A DNA stretch of 64,000 nucleotides from an uncultured Halieaceae bacterium (GCA_913057135.1 CAJXNM010000003.1:1-64000); one strand, 5' to 3'. Shown: positions 8,360 to 20,026, counted from the first letter of the stretch. A program made the numbers and translations. Notes: generated from the letters alone by a model not told the origin.

Positions 8360-11067
8360 ACGAGTTTACCGTGGCACTGCTTGTACTTTTTGCCGCTGCC
8401 GCAAGGGCAGGGATCATTGCGTCCCACTTTCGGCGCATCTCGCACAACCGTTTCTGGTTTATCTGCCGCTTCATCGGCCGCATCGGGTTGATCACTGCTT
8501 GGAACCGCCGAAGCCTGCGCATGCTCGAAGGCCAGCTGTTGGCGGGCAGCCTCTTCTCGACGCTGACGCTCGATGGCTTCAGCTTCATCCCGTCGCTGAA
8601 CTTGAACATGGCTGAGGAAGCGGACGACTTCATATTTGAGTCGCTCAAGCAGATTTTGAAATAGCTCAAAGGATTCGCGCTTGTACTCTTGCTTCGGATT
8701 CTTGTTGGCATAGGCACGAAGATGGATGCCCTGGCGCAACTGATCCATGGTAGCCAAATGCTCTTTCCACAAAGTATCGAGCACTTGAAGCATGATTTGC
8801 TTCTCGAGCTGGCGCATACCCTCTCCCACTTCAGCCGCTTTGGCGTCGTAGGCGCTTTGCACACTGTCGACAATACGTTGTCGCAGGCTCTCTTCATGGA
8901 GGCCCTTGTCGTCTTCGAGCCACTGGGTCAGGGGTAAGGCAACCGCAAATTCCGCCTCTAACTGACGCTCTAGACCCGGAACATCCCATTGCTCCTCGAC
9001 ACTCATAGGTGGAATAAAACTATCGATCGCTTTGTTGACCACGTCCTCACGGATCTGTCGAATGGTATCGGAGATGTCGCCCTCGGCCAGCAAGTCATCA
9101 CGCTGACGGTAGATGATTCGACGTTGATCGTTTGCCACATCATCGTATTCAAGCAATTGCTTGCGAATATCGAAGTTACGCCCCTCAACCTTTCGCTGTG
9201 CTTTTTCAATGGCATTGGTAACCATACGGTGTTCGATGGCCTCGCCTTTCTCCATGCCCAAAGCCTGCATAAAGCTTTTGACGCGCTCCGAGGCAAAAAT
9301 GCGCATGAGATTGTCCTCAAGGGACAAATAGAAGCGAGAAACCCCCGGATCACCTTGACGACCCGCGCGGCCGCGCAACTGGTTGTCAATACGCCGCGAC
9401 TCATGTCGCTCGGTACCCAAAATGTGTAAGCCACCGGCGGCCATGACGGTATCGTGACGCTGCTGCCAATCGGCTCTAATGGCCTCACGTCCCGCGTCAT
9501 CGACGTCCGCTGCCGCTAGCTCGGCTTCAAGATTGCCACCCAGCACAATATCGGTACCGCGACCGGCCATATTTGTTGCAATGGTGACAACGCCGGGGCG
9601 TCCAGCTTGCGCAATAATCTCGGCTTCTTGTTCGTGGTATTTGGCGTTTAAGACTTTGTGGACAATACCTTCGCGCTTGAAGTGCGCCGATAGCTCTTCC
9701 GATGTCTCCACAGAGGCGGTACCCACAAGAACCGGTGCTTGGTTCTCGATGCAGGATTTCACGTCCGCAACAATGGCATCGAATTTTTCTTCACGGGTGA
9801 GGTACACGAGATCGTTAAGATCCTTGCGCACCATCGGCTTGTTCGTGGGAATAACCACCACCTCAAGCCCATAAATTTGTCTGAACTCGAAGGCCTCAGT
9901 GTCCGCCGTACCGGTCATGCCCCCCAGCTTGTCGTAGAGGCGGAAATAATTCTGGAAAGTGGTCGACGCCAGAGTCTGGCTCTCGCTCTGAATATTGACC
10001 CCTTCTTTGGCCTCGATGGCCTGATGCAGGCCCTCAGATAAACGTCGGCCGGGCATGGTTCGGCCGGTGTGCTCATCGATCAGTACAACTTGTCCATTCT
10101 GAACGATGTACTCAACATCCCGCTGGTAGAGATTGTGCGCCCGCAAGCCAGAGTGCACATGATGCAATAACCCCAGATTAGTAGCGGCATAAAGGCTATC
10201 ACCCTCTTCGAGTAACTTGGTCTCCACCAACATCGCTTCAATTTTTTCGTGGCCGGCTTCGGTAAGCTCAATCTGACGCAGTTTTTCGTCAATCGTGAAG
10301 TCACCCTCAGCGCCTTCCGTTTCTAAGGTCAAGCGCGGAATAAGTTTGTTGACGGTGCGGTAGAGCTCCGAGCTGTCCTCAGCGGCGCCCGAGATGATGA
10401 GGGGGGTCCGTGCCTCATCGATTAAAATAGAATCCACTTCGTCGACGATGGCAAAGGCAAGCTTACCCTGCGCCTTGTCTTCGAGACTAAATGCCATGTT
10501 GTCCCGAAGATAATCAAAGCCAAATTCATTGTTGGTGCCATACACAATGTCACTGGCATAGGCCGCGCGCTTTTCAGCCGCCGACTGGCCCGAGCGGATC
10601 ACCCCGACCGTTAGCCCCAAAAATTCGTACAGCGGGCTCATCCAGGCAGCATCGCGACTGGCCAAATAATCATTAACCGTCACCAGGTGTACGCTATGGC
10701 CGGGCAGCGCATTCAAGTAGGCGGGTAGCGTGGCCACCAGGGTCTTGCCTTCCCCGGTACGCATCTCTGCGATTTTACCCTCATGCAGCGCCATACCGCC
10801 TACCAATTGCACGTCGAAGTGGCGCATACCCATGGTGCGACGCCCCGCCTCTCGGACCGTAGCGAACGCCTCGGGTAGCAGCTCATCAAGGGATGCGCCG
10901 CCAGTAAGACGCCCTCTGAACTCGTCAGTTTTAGCCCGTAAGTCCGCATCCGAGAGCGCTTCAAAGTCGCTCTCAAGCTCGTTAATGCGCTTAACCGTTT
11001 TGTGCAAGCGTTTGAGTTCCCGGTCGTTACGACTGCCGAAAACTTTTTTCAGAATATTTGCGATCAT
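8356..11067 (-). CDS. secA: Preprotein translocase ATPase SecA
   Basis: SecA drives post-translational export of unfolded preproteins through SecYEG. The 903-residue form begins [20 protein letters not shown], the usual SecA N-terminus. An in-frame upstream start at 11121 adds 18 residues with no family support. Visible motifs are Walker A MRTGEGKT, the [15 protein letters not shown] helicase motif, the preprotein cross-linking domain, and a C-terminal SEC-C zinc motif ([14 protein letters not shown]) that binds SecB and phospholipids. The Shine-Dalgarno is weak. A perfect 8-base inverted repeat lies about 30 bases upstream of the start. No secM-like gene precedes it; the upstream gene is an M23 peptidase. 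Confidence 0.97.
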   Translation of the reverse strand: MIANILKKVFGSRNDRELKRLHKTVKRINELESDFEALSDADLRAKTDEFRGRLTGGASLDELLPEAFATVREAGRRTMGMRHFDVQLVGGMALHEGKIAEMRTGEGKTLVATLPAYLNALPGHSVHLVTVNDYLASRDAAWMSPLYEFLGLTVGVIRSGQSAAEKRAAYASDIVYGTNNEFGFDYLRDNMAFSLEDKAQGKLAFAIVDEVDSILIDEARTPLIISGAAEDSSELYRTVNKLIPRLTLETEGAEGDFTIDEKLRQIELTEAGHEKIEAMLVETKLLEEGDSLYAATNLGLLHHVHSGLRAHNLYQRDVEYIVQNGQVVLIDEHTGRTMPGRRLSEGLHQAIEAKEGVNIQSESQTLASTTFQNYFRLYDKLGGMTGTADTEAFEFRQIYGLEVVVIPTNKPMVRKDLNDLVYLTREEKFDAIVADVKSCIENQAPVLVGTASVETSEELSAHFKREGIVHKVLNAKYHEQEAEIIAQAGRPGVVTIATNMAGRGTDIVLGGNLEAELAAADVDDAGREAIRADWQQRHDTVMAAGGLHILGTERHESRRIDNQLRGRAGRQGDPGVSRFYLSLEDNLMRIFASERVKSFMQALGMEKGEAIEHRMVTNAIEKAQRKVEGRNFDIRKQLLEYDDVANDQRRIIYRQRDDLLAEGDISDTIRQIREDVVNKAIDSFIPPMSVEEQWDVPGLERQLEAEFAVALPLTQWLEDDKGLHEESLRQRIVDSVQSAYDAKAAEVGEGMRQLEKQIMLQVLDTLWKEHLATMDQLRQGIHLRAYANKNPKQEYKRESFELFQNLLERLKYEVVRFLSHVQVQRRDEAEAIERQRREEAARQQLAFEHAQASAVPSSDQPDAADEAADKPETVVRDAPKVGRNDPCPCGSGKKYKQCHGKLV

Positions 11068-11096
11068 GGTGTTGGCTTCAAATAAGGTCGGTTCGG

Positions 11097-11116
11097 CCGA
11101 TATCAGGGGATATCGG
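11097..11116 (-). other. Perfect inverted repeat upstream of secA
   Basis: An 8-base arm reading CCGATATC is repeated in inverted form after a 4-base spacer. It lies in the 79-base gap between the M23 peptidase gene and secA, ending 29 bases before the secA start. No T-tract follows. It could be a leader hairpin controlling secA or a weak transcription end for the upstream gene. Confidence 0.5.
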
Positions 11117-11146
11117 ATCAAGCAATAAGGTCACGACTGGGCGGGA

Positions 11147-12073
11147 TTAGCGGATATTGCGCTGCACGTAGCTCGAGGGATCAACGGGTCTACCATGTTT
11201 GTAGACCTCGAAATGCACATGGGGTCCTGTCGATCGACCGCTATTCCCCATGAGAGCAATGGGCTGTCCTTTGCGAACCAACTCACCCACTTGAACCAGA
11301 TTTTCTTCATTGTGGCCATAGCGGGTGACCAAACCATCACCATGGGCAACTTCGACCAGATTACCGTAACCAGCGCGCTCGCCACTCCAGCTGACAACAC
11401 CACTAGCCACAGCATTGATAGCGCTGCCCGCTTTTCCAGCAAAATCAACGCCCGCATGCCAGGCTCGCTTACCCGTAAAAGGATCGGTGCGGTAACCATA
11501 ATCTGAGGACAACCAGCCGCCATCGATGGGCCTACCCGACGGCATGGCTTCTTCTCGCAACTCCGCTTCCGCAAGCAATCCAGCGAGTACATTTAACTGG
11601 GTATCACGGTCGTCAAGGGTATGGCTCAGGGCGACCAGCTGATCACTGAACGTCGCCGGCAATACCGTGGTTTCAGATTCTGCCTCTAGCGGACCACCGA
11701 AGGCCGGGGGCGTTGAGAAACTGAATTCACCATCATCGAGTCCAGCGATGGCGGTTAGGTGGCCACCCAAAGCGTCCAATCGGGTAACTCTGGCTTGCAA
11801 TAGAGCCAGCTTTCTCGCCATGACCTCGAGTTGCTGCTTAGCTTGAGTCGACAATTGCGCCAACTCACTGGCCCTAGCACTCGCAGCCTCTTCTGCCGCC
11901 GAGACCCGCGCTTCCTGCGCCTGTACGGTGCCGACACGTACGCCCAGATCGTAGCCCACGGCCATGAGGCTGAGCGGCAAGCCCAGACACAACAACGATA
12001 CCGCCGCCATAGACCAACGCCCCAACTCGATGGTTCGGGACGCTGTGGCACGTTGTACAAGAATGAGCTTCAA
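11147..12073 (-). CDS. M23-family metallopeptidase (LytM domain), envelope-associated
   Basis: This peptidoglycan endopeptidase-like protein of about 308 residues has an N-terminal membrane anchor (residues 20-45), a coiled-coil stretch rich in Ala, Glu and Gln (about 50-100), and a C-terminal LytM domain. The zinc motifs look intact: HAGVDFAG (HxxxD) and GPHVHFEV (HxH). Active members cut cross-links in peptidoglycan, and close relatives act in the periplasm during division. The position between lpxC and secA is conserved in Pseudomonas-type genomes. The TTG at 12073 (then Lys-Leu-Ile-Leu) is preferred; another in-frame TTG is at 12082. Neither has a good ribosome site. Confidence 0.85.
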   Translation of the reverse strand: MKLILVQRATASRTIELGRWSMAAVSLLCLGLPLSLMAVGYDLGVRVGTVQAQEARVSAAEEAASARASELAQLSTQAKQQLEVMARKLALLQARVTRLDALGGHLTAIAGLDDGEFSFSTPPAFGGPLEAESETTVLPATFSDQLVALSHTLDDRDTQLNVLAGLLAEAELREEAMPSGRPIDGGWLSSDYGYRTDPFTGKRAWHAGVDFAGKAGSAINAVASGVVSWSGERAGYGNLVEVAHGDGLVTRYGHNEENLVQVGELVRKGQPIALMGNSGRSTGPHVHFEVYKHGRPVDPSSYVQRNIR

Positions 12074-12190
12074 AGAAGGCAACCGTTTAGTGTGAGACCG
12101 AAATCATGCCACGTGAGGACACAACTGCAAAGGCATAACGACCGCCAAAAAACAATCGTTTACGATCAGGTCAGATGTATCAGCATGAGC

Positions 12191-13108
12191 TTAGGCAGTC
12201 GCCGCTACAGGCACGGGACTGTAAGCAATCGGGGACTCTTCAGTGTCAGTGAACGTCACCTCTTCCCAGGCGTCGGTCTGAGCCAGCAACGCACGCAACA
12301 CAGCGTTATTAAGCGCATGCCCCGATTTATGGGCCCGAAACTCACCAATCAAAGAATGTCCAAGCAGATACAAATCACCGATGGCGTCGAGTACCTTATG
12401 CTTAACGAACTCGTCCTCGTATCGCAGCCCGTCCTGATTCAGGATACGAAATTCATCGACGACGATCGCATTATCGACGCTACCGCCGCGGGCAAGCCCG
12501 CGGGACCGTAGGTACTCAATCTCGTGCATGAAACCGAAGGTTCGGGCCCGGCTTACCTCTTTAACAAAGGACGTTGTCGAGAAGTCAATTTCCGCATAGG
12601 CCGACCGATCGTGGAATACCGGATGGTCGAAATCAATTGAAAACGACACTTTAAAGCCATCAAAGGGGAGTAAGCTGGCTTCTTTGTCGCCATCATTGAC
12701 GGTGACCGGGCGTTTGATGCGAATAAACTTTTTCGGGGCGGGCTGCTCTTCAATGCCTGCGGACTGCAGCAGAAAGACGAACGGGCCGGCACTGCCATCC
12801 ATAATGGGTACTTCAGGCGCGGTGACATCGACAAACGCATTGTCGATGCCCAAACCCGCCATCGCCGATAGCAAATGCTCAACCGTGGACACTCTTACAT
12901 CACCCAAGCCCAAACTGGTCGATAACGTTGTATCACCCACATTGTCCGCAGAGGCGGGGATCACCTCGACAGGCGACAGGTCGGTGCGTCGAAATACGAT
13001 GCCGTTATCGATCGGCGCCGGGCTCAAGGTTAAAAACACCTTTTCACCCGTGTGCAAACCAACACCGGTGGCTTTAATCGGATTTCGCAACGTTCGTTGT
13101 TTGATCAT
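12191..13108 (-). CDS. lpxC: UDP-3-O-acyl-N-acetylglucosamine deacetylase LpxC
   Basis: LpxC is the zinc amidase that performs the committed step of lipid A synthesis. The 305-residue protein has the three zinc ligands in their family contexts: the His in VEHLLSAM, and the His and Asp in [14 protein letters not shown]. The catalytic His is in SGHALNN, and the MDGSAGPF segment is also conserved. The length is normal. It follows ftsZ after a 155-base gap that contains a hairpin. In relatives LpxC level is set by proteolysis, but no degradation tag can be assigned here; the C-terminus reads PVPVAATA. Confidence 0.96.
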   Translation of the reverse strand: MIKQRTLRNPIKATGVGLHTGEKVFLTLSPAPIDNGIVFRRTDLSPVEVIPASADNVGDTTLSTSLGLGDVRVSTVEHLLSAMAGLGIDNAFVDVTAPEVPIMDGSAGPFVFLLQSAGIEEQPAPKKFIRIKRPVTVNDGDKEASLLPFDGFKVSFSIDFDHPVFHDRSAYAEIDFSTTSFVKEVSRARTFGFMHEIEYLRSRGLARGGSVDNAIVVDEFRILNQDGLRYEDEFVKHKVLDAIGDLYLLGHSLIGEFRAHKSGHALNNAVLRALLAQTDAWEEVTFTDTEESPIAYSPVPVAATA

Positions 13109-13144
13109 GTCTAATCCCAGTTTCGTCCCGCACGGATCTGCCCA

Positions 13145-13166
13145 AAGGCACCAAACACTGTGCCTT
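13145..13166 (-). terminator. Hairpin in the ftsZ-lpxC gap
   Basis: A 7-base stem (AAGGCAC / GTGCCTT) with an 8-base loop lies about 97 bases after the ftsZ stop and 37 bases before lpxC. Only three T residues follow. It may be a partial terminator of the dcw transcript or part of the lpxC leader. Confidence 0.4.
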
Positions 13167-13263
13167 CATGGTTCCCGTGACCAGCCATCGCACCCAGTTC
13201 CACTCTGTACGACGGCCTACAGATACCTACATAGTCAACAAACCAAGGCGGGCGAACTGGCAA

Positions 13264-14430
13264 TCAATCCGCCTGCCGGCGCAAAAAGGCGGGAATATCG
13301 AAGTATTCCTCACCACTTTTCTCTACGGCTGAAGCAGTATGGCTAGCACCTGCCGACGCCGCGACCCGCGCTCGCGTCGATGGTGGCAGATCGTAATTAG
13401 TACCCGTCGACGCAGCTGTCGCAGCAGCGTTTAGTGGCTTACTTTCAACCACCGTCAGCGGCGGCCGGCCCTCACTACTGGCCAGACCGGTTGCCACGAC
13501 TGTTACCTTCAGCGTGTCGGTCATTTCCGGATCAATAACTGTTCCGATCACAACCGTTGCATCGTCAGATGCATATTCTTCAATGGTGTCCCCCACCTCG
13601 GAGAACTCCCCAAGCGACAGATCGAGCCCTGCGGTGATATTCACCAGCACACCCCGGGCGCCGCTCAAATTAATGTCATCGAGCAGCGGACTGTTAATGG
13701 CCCGCTCAGCAGCTTCTCTTGCCCGGTTTTCACCGGACGCACTGCCGGTGCCCATCATGGCTGATCCCATCTCCGACATCACAGTTCGCACGTCAGCAAA
13801 ATCGACGTTTATCATTCCTGGACGGATGATGAGGTCAGCAATTCCCTGGACAGCCCCCAAAAGTACATCATTGGCCTCCTTAAAGGCATCCAAGAGACTG
13901 GTATTTTTGCCCAGAACCTCGAGAAGCTTCTCATTGGGTATGGTGATTAGAGAGTCACAGTGGGTCGCGAGTTCCCGAAGTCCCTCTTCCGCAATCTTCA
14001 GGCGCTTTTTACCCTCGAAGCTGAAGGGGCGGGTAACAACGGCCACTGTGAGTATGCCCAGCTCTCGAGCCACCTCAGCGACGATGGGTGCACCCCCAGT
14101 TCCGGTACCACCGCCCATGCCCGCGGTCACAAACACCATATCGGCGCCGCGTAGTGCATCGGCAATACGCTCACGGTCTTCCAGTGCGGCCGCGCGCCCA
14201 ATTTCAGGGTTGGCACCAGCACCTAAACCTTTGGTAATGGCTGTCCCCAGCTGCAACACCGTTTTAGAGGTGATATCCGAGAGTGCCTGGGCGTCGGTAT
14301 TGGCACAGATGAAATCCACACCATCGACCGAGTTTTCAATCATGTGCCGCACGGCGTTGCCGCCGCCACCGCCAACACCGATGACCTTAATAACGGCGCT
14401 TTGTGGCGCACTGTCAACTAGTTCAAACAT
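13264..14430 (-). CDS. ftsZ: Cell division GTPase FtsZ
   Basis: FtsZ is the tubulin-like GTPase that polymerises into the Z ring and organises the divisome. The 388-residue protein starts MFELVDSA at 14430, behind a GGGGAGA site. A longer in-frame reading from 14535 runs back into ftsA and is not supported. The signature GGGTGTG, an N-terminal VGGGGGNAV phosphate-binding loop and a C-terminal peptide DIPAFLRRQ (the FtsA/ZipA-binding tail) are all present. The gene is separated from ftsA by 83 bases containing two small hairpins, whereas upstream dcw genes overlap, which suggests separate control of FtsZ dose. Confidence 0.98.
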   Translation of the reverse strand: MFELVDSAPQSAVIKVIGVGGGGGNAVRHMIENSVDGVDFICANTDAQALSDITSKTVLQLGTAITKGLGAGANPEIGRAAALEDRERIADALRGADMVFVTAGMGGGTGTGGAPIVAEVARELGILTVAVVTRPFSFEGKKRLKIAEEGLRELATHCDSLITIPNEKLLEVLGKNTSLLDAFKEANDVLLGAVQGIADLIIRPGMINVDFADVRTVMSEMGSAMMGTGSASGENRAREAAERAINSPLLDDINLSGARGVLVNITAGLDLSLGEFSEVGDTIEEYASDDATVVIGTVIDPEMTDTLKVTVVATGLASSEGRPPLTVVESKPLNAAATAASTGTNYDLPPSTRARVAASAGASHTASAVEKSGEEYFDIPAFLRRQAD

Positions 14431-14456
14431 TGTCTTTCTCCCCTTTGCATCAATGA

Positions 14457-14503
14457 CCGACTCACGTCGGGCTCTGACTCTGGCTAACCGCCGAGAGGCG
14501 GCT
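14457..14503 (-). other. Tandem hairpins between ftsA and ftsZ
   Basis: Two small perfect hairpins lie in the ftsA-ftsZ gap. One at 14486-14503 has a 7-base stem with a 4-base loop. One at 14457-14470 has a 5-base stem (CCGAC/GTCGG) with a 4-base loop. Neither is followed by a T-run. They could be mRNA processing or stability elements that set the FtsZ:FtsA ratio; this is inference from position. Confidence 0.4.
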
Positions 14504-14513
14504 ACCAAAACCG

Positions 14514-15761
14514 TTAAAAACGTTTTCCAAACCAATCTTTGATTCCCGCCAATACACCACCCGCTGCGCGACCTACTCTTATTTTCGGCTCCCGCAGAGA
14601 TGCGTGACTCTGCTCATCCCGCGCGCCAAACAGGAGCAAACCAACCGCGGTGGCGTAGATAGGGTTGCGAATAATGTCGTTCAAACCCTTTGCGTGTTGC
14701 GGTGAGCCAACGCGAACCGGCATATGGAAAATCTCTTCCGCCAGCTCTATAGCGCCCTCCATTTTTGAGGTACCACCGGTGAGCACAATGCCAGCGGGAA
14801 TCAGCTCTTCGTAACCAGAGCGTCGCAACTCCGCCTGAATCAGCGTAAAGAGCTCGTCGTAGCGGGGCTCTACCACTTCAGCGAGGGACTGACGAGACAA
14901 ATCCCTCGGCGGCCGATCACCGACACTGGGCACTTTGATCGTTTCATCAGGACCGGCTAGCTGGGTGAGTGCGCAGGCATAACGTATTTTGATTTCTTCC
15001 GCGTGTTGTGTCGGTGTGCGCAATGCCATGGCAATGTCGTTGGTTACCTGATCACCAGCGATGGGAATAACGCCGGTGTGCCGAATAGATCCATCGGTGA
15101 AAATGGCGATATCGGAAGTGCCACCGCCAATGTCGACCAGACATACGCCCAAGTCACGCTCGTCATCGGTCAACACGGAATAGTTCGATGCCAGCTGCTC
15201 TAGAATGATGCCGTCAACCGCAAGGCCACAGCGCTGGATACACTTCTCGATATTTTGTGCCGCATTGACGGCACAGGTAACGAGATGCACTTTCGCTTCA
15301 AGTCGCACCCCCGACATACCCAAGGGCTCTTTAATGCCCCCTTGATTGTCAATCAAATATTCCTGAGGCAGCACGTGCAGCACTTTCTGGTCAGCAGGTA
15401 TTGCCACCGCCTGCGCCGCATCGAGAACGCGCTCAAGATCAGCCTTGACCACCTCACCTTCGCGTATAGCGACGATACCGTGGGAATTCATCGATCGAAT
15501 ATGACTGCCTGCGATACCGACATAAACCGAGTGAATTTGGCAACCCGCCATCAGCTCGGCTTCTTCTACGGCACGTTGTATGGCGGTTACCGTCGACTCA
15601 ATATCGACGACAACGCCTTTTTTCATACCCCGGGAGGGGTGCGAACCAATACCTACAATTTCGACGACACCTTCGGCATCAACCTCAGCTACCACCGCAA
15701 CAACTTTCGAGGTGCCAATATCGAGACCAACAAGCATTTTTTTGTCACTTTCAGAAGCCAT
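14514..15761 (-). CDS. ftsA: Cell division actin-like protein FtsA
   Basis: FtsA is an actin-fold ATPase that tethers FtsZ to the inner membrane and recruits later divisome proteins. The 415-residue protein shows the phosphate-1 motif [10 protein letters not shown] near residue 11, the phosphate-2 region [15 protein letters not shown], and the [13 protein letters not shown] adenosine motif. The C-terminus ([14 protein letters not shown]) is the amphipathic membrane-targeting helix. It overlaps the ftsQ end by 11 bases. Confidence 0.97.
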   Translation of the reverse strand: MASESDKKMLVGLDIGTSKVVAVVAEVDAEGVVEIVGIGSHPSRGMKKGVVVDIESTVTAIQRAVEEAELMAGCQIHSVYVGIAGSHIRSMNSHGIVAIREGEVVKADLERVLDAAQAVAIPADQKVLHVLPQEYLIDNQGGIKEPLGMSGVRLEAKVHLVTCAVNAAQNIEKCIQRCGLAVDGIILEQLASNYSVLTDDERDLGVCLVDIGGGTSDIAIFTDGSIRHTGVIPIAGDQVTNDIAMALRTPTQHAEEIKIRYACALTQLAGPDETIKVPSVGDRPPRDLSRQSLAEVVEPRYDELFTLIQAELRRSGYEELIPAGIVLTGGTSKMEGAIELAEEIFHMPVRVGSPQHAKGLNDIIRNPIYATAVGLLLFGARDEQSHASLREPKIRVGRAAGGVLAGIKDWFGKRF

Positions 15762-16563
15762 GACGTTGCCCTTTTTGTTTGTCTACAGCGGCCATAAAGT
15801 GCTGATCAATAAAACGCACAGCAGCACCGTGTTCGTAGCGCAAATCGATCTGCTTGACTTGACCCGGTAACAGATGGCGTTGGTAGAGCTCTGCAAACCG
15901 TCGAGCTCTGAGCGCCAATGCTCTATCCCCCAGCATGACCTGGGTCCCATCCGCCAGCTCGAAACTGACCTGTCCAATCGGGTCTTCCGATAACTGCTGG
16001 AGACGCAATTCCAAGCCGGTCAGCAATGACTCCAACATGTGATAGCGCTTCATTAGGTTCGTTTGTGTACCCTCGGGGCCTACCAGGCTGGGCAGACTCT
16101 GCCAGCGCGGTGCCATATCACCCTCAAAAAACCGGCCTTCATGATTAAGGAATCCGCGGTCGTTCCAGCGTGCTATGGGTTGCTGCTCCTTGATGTGCAC
16201 CGCAAGGGTATTGGGCCATTGACGCCTAATATTGGCGCTGTGCACCCAAGGCATACGCTCAAGGTGGTCACGCATCTCGGCTAAATCGATAGCCATAAAT
16301 TGCTGCTGAAGATGCGGCGCCAGCACTCGACGAATGGCGCTAGGGGTAACTTGCTCGGTAGCGCCTGTGACAGTAATACGCTCAACACGTAAGTCTGTCA
16401 GATGACTGACACTCCAAACGATAACGCCAATCGATCCTACGCTAGCCAGTGCAAGCACACTTATAAGCGCGATTCGACGTAATTTGGCCGCCAGCGTAGC
16501 CAAGTTAAAGCCAGCGCTCGGGGCTCTAGGCGTGCGGGTTCGCGTAGCTGCTCTGCTAGACAT
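15751..16563 (-). CDS. ftsQ: Cell division protein FtsQ
   Basis: FtsQ is a bitopic divisome protein that binds FtsB and FtsL and connects early and late division proteins. The 270-residue protein has a basic cytoplasmic N-terminus (Arg/Thr-rich, residues 1-30), one transmembrane helix at about 32-54, a POTRA domain (starts LRVERITVTGA) and a beta domain ending near the C-terminus. The size is typical. It overlaps ddl by 8 bases upstream and ftsA by 11 bases downstream. Confidence 0.94.
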   Translation of the reverse strand: MSSRAATRTRTPRAPSAGFNLATLAAKLRRIALISVLALASVGSIGVIVWSVSHLTDLRVERITVTGATEQVTPSAIRRVLAPHLQQQFMAIDLAEMRDHLERMPWVHSANIRRQWPNTLAVHIKEQQPIARWNDRGFLNHEGRFFEGDMAPRWQSLPSLVGPEGTQTNLMKRYHMLESLLTGLELRLQQLSEDPIGQVSFELADGTQVMLGDRALALRARRFAELYQRHLLPGQVKQIDLRYEHGAAVRFIDQHFMAAVDKQKGQRHGF

Positions 16564-17482
16564 CCGGTCGCACCTCCAAGCTCAGACGACATATATCGAT
16601 GAGCAACTCGTGCATCGCCATGCCCGCGGCCCTGGCAGCCATGGGTACAAGGCTGTGACTGGTCATCCCCGGCACGGTATTGACCTCAAGCAGCTGCCAA
16701 TTACCCGAAGGGTCGCGCATCATATCGACGCGGCCCCACACCTGCGCACCTACCGCTTTAAAAGCAAGAAGTGCCAATTGCTGTAGTGACCGTTCCTCCT
16801 GCTCGCTCAACCCAGCCGGACAATGGAACTGGGTATCATCGGACACGTATTTGGCATCAAAGTCGTAAAAATCCGCAGCCGGCTGAATCCGAATAGCGGG
16901 TAGCGCCCGATCCCCGAGTATTGCGACGGTGTATTCGGGGCCGTCTACGAACACTTCAGCCATGACATCCGCCCCATACTCTGCCGCCTTGTGCCATGCG
17001 GCTTTGAGCTGTTCGGCGGTTGCCGCTTTGGTCATACCAATAGACGAGCCTTCTCGAGAGGGTTTCACGAACAGCGTGCCGAACTTATCAATCAGTGCCT
17101 GCCAATCACTATCACTGGTAAGCACGACGAACTCTGGCGTGGGCAATCCCGCACCACGCCATAGCCATTTAGTGCGGACTTTATCCATGGTGATCGATGA
17201 GCCCATAACACCGGAGCCGCTGTAAGGGAGCTTCATGAGATCGAACAAGCCCTGCAGTGTCCCGTCCTCACCGCCGGGACCGTGCAAAAGATTGAACGCG
17301 AATTCGACCCCTTGTAACTGCTCCGGCCACCGGTCGGTAGCTGGGTCAACACAGACAACGTCAGCACCCTCAGCTCTCAGGGCCTCAGCGACGTTATTGC
17401 CACTTTCCAGGGAAATAGCACGCTCTGTGGCACTACCGCCCATGAGCACGGCAAAACGACGTCCAGTTAGCATGCCAGTCAC
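16556..17482 (-). CDS. ddl: D-alanine--D-alanine ligase
   Basis: Ddl joins two D-alanines for the peptidoglycan stem peptide, using ATP. The roughly 308-residue ATP-grasp enzyme has the N-terminal [17 protein letters not shown] motif, the [16 protein letters not shown]-binding segment and the C-terminal [16 protein letters not shown] motif. The GTG at 17482 is preferred because it forms a GTGA overlap with the murC stop and sits 8 bases behind a GAGGAG site. The ATG three codons later (17473) is the alternative. A longer in-frame reading back to 17590 lies inside murC. murB, which lies here in some bacteria, is absent. Confidence 0.95.
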   Translation of the reverse strand: MTGMLTGRRFAVLMGGSATERAISLESGNNVAEALRAEGADVVCVDPATDRWPEQLQGVEFAFNLLHGPGGEDGTLQGLFDLMKLPYSGSGVMGSSITMDKVRTKWLWRGAGLPTPEFVVLTSDSDWQALIDKFGTLFVKPSREGSSIGMTKAATAEQLKAAWHKAAEYGADVMAEVFVDGPEYTVAILGDRALPAIRIQPAADFYDFDAKYVSDDTQFHCPAGLSEQEERSLQQLALLAFKAVGAQVWGRVDMMRDPSGNWQLLEVNTVPGMTSHSLVPMAARAAGMAMHELLIDICRLSLEVRPDV

Positions 17483-18918
17483 AACGACAACTCCTCTAAC
17501 GTCGTTGCCGCTGCAAGCTGCTGACCCAACCGACCGATATTGCCCGCCCCTTGTGTCAGCAACAAATCCCCATCTTCCAGGATGTGGCACAGAACTCTGG
17601 CAACATCATTCACATCCGATACAAAAATAGGCTCTACAGTGCCGCGCTGGCGAATGCTGCGAGCAAGAGAGCGACTGTCCGCACCGGGAATAGGTTCCTC
17701 ACCAGCGGGGTAGACCTCGAGCAACACCAACACCTGCGCCTCTGACAATACCTCTACGAAGTCTTCATAGTGGTCTCTGGTGCGCGTGTAGCGATGGGGT
17801 TGGTACACCATAACGACACGTCGATCGGGGAAGGCCTGATGGGCCGCCGCAAGGGTTGCCGCCACTTCAGTAGGGTGATGACCATAGTCATCAACCAGCA
17901 ATGCCGCCCCGCCCTGCCAGTGCACCTGACCCATCGCACTGAATCGTCGACCGACACCAGCAAATCCGCTCAAGCCTCGGCAAATGGCGCTCTCGGCTAT
18001 GCCCAACTCGCAGGCAACCACCGCGGCAGCGGCGGCGTTGAGTGCATTGTGCCGCCCCGGCATATTCACCTGCAGTTGCAGTGGCTGCTGCGTCCCAGGG
18101 CGATACAAGGTGAAGGCTGTCGCCATACCGCTGGTCGCTATCCCGTCAATCCGATAGTCCGCATCGGATTCAGAGCCATAGGTAATGATTTGACGAGTGA
18201 CTTTCGGCAACACTGCCCGAACACCAGGGTCATCAAGGCACATAATGGCCAGGCCATAAAAGGGTAGATTGTGCAAAAAGTCGGTGAACGCCCGCTGATA
18301 GTTCAGCAGATCACCTTGGTAGTGCTCCATGTGGTCGGCTTCAATATTGGTGATAACACTCACCATGGGTAGTAGGTGTAAAAATGACGCGTCGCTCTCA
18401 TCGGCCTCGACGATGAGATAGCGACCTTGACCGAGCTGAGCGTTGCTTCCTGCCTTGTTTAAAACGCCGCCGATAACGAACGTGGGGTCTTCACCACCCT
18501 CTCCAAAGATCGACGCCAGTAAACTTGTGGTAGTGGTTTTGCCATGGGTACCGGCCACGGCAATGCCGTATCGATAACGCATCAACTCTGCCAACATTTC
18601 AGCCCGAGGAACCACAGGTATTCGCGCTTCTCGGGCGGCAACCAATTCGGGGTTATTGGGATTAATGGCACTGGACACCACCAGCACATCGACACCCGCA
18701 ATATGCTCGGCGTGATGGCCAATGTGGACGGTAATACCCAGCGCTCGGAGACGGGTGACGACGGAGGTCTCTTGCAAATCTGAGCCCTCGACGGTGTAGC
18801 CCAAGCCCGCCAGCACCTCTGCGATACCGCTCATCCCCGACCCGCCGATACCGACCATAAAAATACGACGGATACGCCGCATCATGGGTGGTGTGCTGGA
18901 AGTGCCATCAAGATTCAT
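17479..18918 (-). CDS. murC: UDP-N-acetylmuramate--L-alanine ligase MurC
   Basis: MurC adds L-alanine to UDP-MurNAc, the first amino acid of the stem peptide. The 479-residue protein starts MNLDG at 18918 behind GGAGGT, overlapping murG by 11 bases. A longer in-frame reading from 19050 is inside murG and unlike the family. The N-terminal Rossmann motif [15 protein letters not shown], the ATP-binding loop [10 protein letters not shown], and the later [10 protein letters not shown] and DDYGHHPTE motifs are intact. Confidence 0.97.
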   Translation of the reverse strand: MNLDGTSSTPPMMRRIRRIFMVGIGGSGMSGIAEVLAGLGYTVEGSDLQETSVVTRLRALGITVHIGHHAEHIAGVDVLVVSSAINPNNPELVAAREARIPVVPRAEMLAELMRYRYGIAVAGTHGKTTTTSLLASIFGEGGEDPTFVIGGVLNKAGSNAQLGQGRYLIVEADESDASFLHLLPMVSVITNIEADHMEHYQGDLLNYQRAFTDFLHNLPFYGLAIMCLDDPGVRAVLPKVTRQIITYGSESDADYRIDGIATSGMATAFTLYRPGTQQPLQLQVNMPGRHNALNAAAAAVVACELGIAESAICRGLSGFAGVGRRFSAMGQVHWQGGAALLVDDYGHHPTEVAATLAAAHQAFPDRRVVMVYQPHRYTRTRDHYEDFVEVLSEAQVLVLLEVYPAGEEPIPGADSRSLARSIRQRGTVEPIFVSDVNDVARVLCHILEDGDLLLTQGAGNIGRLGQQLAAATTLEELSL

Positions 18919-20026
18919 TGCACACCTCCAACATGTGACCAACGACCCGATCAGTAGCATCACTATGGGCTTGCTCAAGTGCCCGCTGTGCCATTTGTGA
19001 TAAGCGTTGGGGTTCTGCAACCATATCGGCCACAACATCGCCCAACACATCAGGTGTTAATTCCGCCTGTGGAATGAGCAACGCTGCGCCAGCTTGTACC
19101 AGAGCCAAAGCGTTGTGGGTTTGGTGGTTATCGATGGCATGGGGCAGCGGCACGAGCACTGCGGGCGTGCCCGTGGCGGCAAGCTCTGCAACGGTCAATG
19201 CACCTGAGCGACAAATAACAAGATCTGCCCACTGATATGTGGCTGCCATATCATCGATGAATGGCATCACCTCGACACTGACGTCACCAGAACTGTATCC
19301 CTGTGATGTCAGCTCGACATGATCGCGACCGCACTGGTGCCGAACTGCAATTACCCGACGAATTGACATCGGAAGCCGCAACAACGCAGGGGGAACGCGC
19401 TCATTCAAAGGCAGGCTACCCAAGCTTCCACCGAGCACCAATAATCGTAGTGGTCGAGTCTCTGTAAATGCCGTCAATTGTGGCACTGATGCGACCGCCA
19501 AAATCGCGGAGCGAACGGGATTACCCACGACAATTGGCCGTCTTTTCTCCGGGAAAGCATTGGCGAAACCGCATAAGACACGTTTCGCAAAGGGGGCCAG
19601 GTAGCGATTAGTAGTGCCTGCTACCGCATTCTGCTCATGAATGACCAGCGGATATCCCAGCATAGAGGCGGCAAGCCCCGCGGGCCCGGCTGCATAGCCG
19701 CCCATGCCAAGAAGCACCCGCGGGCGCAGTCGACGCAACAGCGCGATAGCCTGCACAAAAGCTACCAGCACTCGCACCACCGCAGATAACACCGACAACG
19801 GGTTTTTCCCGCGCAAACCACGTACTGGCAAGGTGTGTAGGGGATATCCGGCGGCGGGAACAACCCGGGTTTCCAGTCCACGCTGGGTTCCCAGCCAATG
19901 CACCATCCAGCCTGATCGCTTCAGTGCGTCGGCCACCGCCAGCGCCGGATATACGTGCCCGCCCGTTCCGCCAGCCATAATCAGCGCAATAGGTGGTGCT
20001 TCGTGCAAAGCATTAACAGCAACCAT
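18908..20026 (-). CDS. murG: UDP-GlcNAc:undecaprenyl-PP-MurNAc-pentapeptide transferase MurG
   Basis: MurG is the peripheral inner membrane GT28 glycosyltransferase that converts lipid I to lipid II. The 372-residue protein has the N-terminal glycine loop [15 protein letters not shown], the second loop [13 protein letters not shown], and a C-terminal UDP-GlcNAc site ([22 protein letters not shown]). It starts one base inside the ftsW stop (TAATG), coupling flippase/polymerase and lipid II synthesis at translation. Confidence 0.97.
   Translation of the reverse strand: MVAVNALHEAPPIALIMAGGTGGHVYPALAVADALKRSGWMVHWLGTQRGLETRVVPAAGYPLHTLPVRGLRGKNPLSVLSAVVRVLVAFVQAIALLRRLRPRVLLGMGGYAAGPAGLAASMLGYPLVIHEQNAVAGTTNRYLAPFAKRVLCGFANAFPEKRRPIVVGNPVRSAILAVASVPQLTAFTETRPLRLLVLGGSLGSLPLNERVPPALLRLPMSIRRVIAVRHQCGRDHVELTSQGYSSGDVSVEVMPFIDDMAATYQWADLVICRSGALTVAELAATGTPAVLVPLPHAIDNHQTHNALALVQAGAALLIPQAELTPDVLGDVVADMVAEPQRLSQMAQRALEQAHSDATDRVVGHMLEVCNES

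Noticed and set aside
13514-14542. Open frame of 342 codons on the + strand opposite ftsZ
   Set aside because: It is fully antisense to ftsZ, is rich in Ser/Ala/Pro as expected from reversed codon bias, and shows no recognisable domain.
15255-15797. 180-codon frame opposite ftsA
   Set aside because: It is fully contained in the ftsA/ftsQ antisense strand, has no domain and no ribosome site of note.
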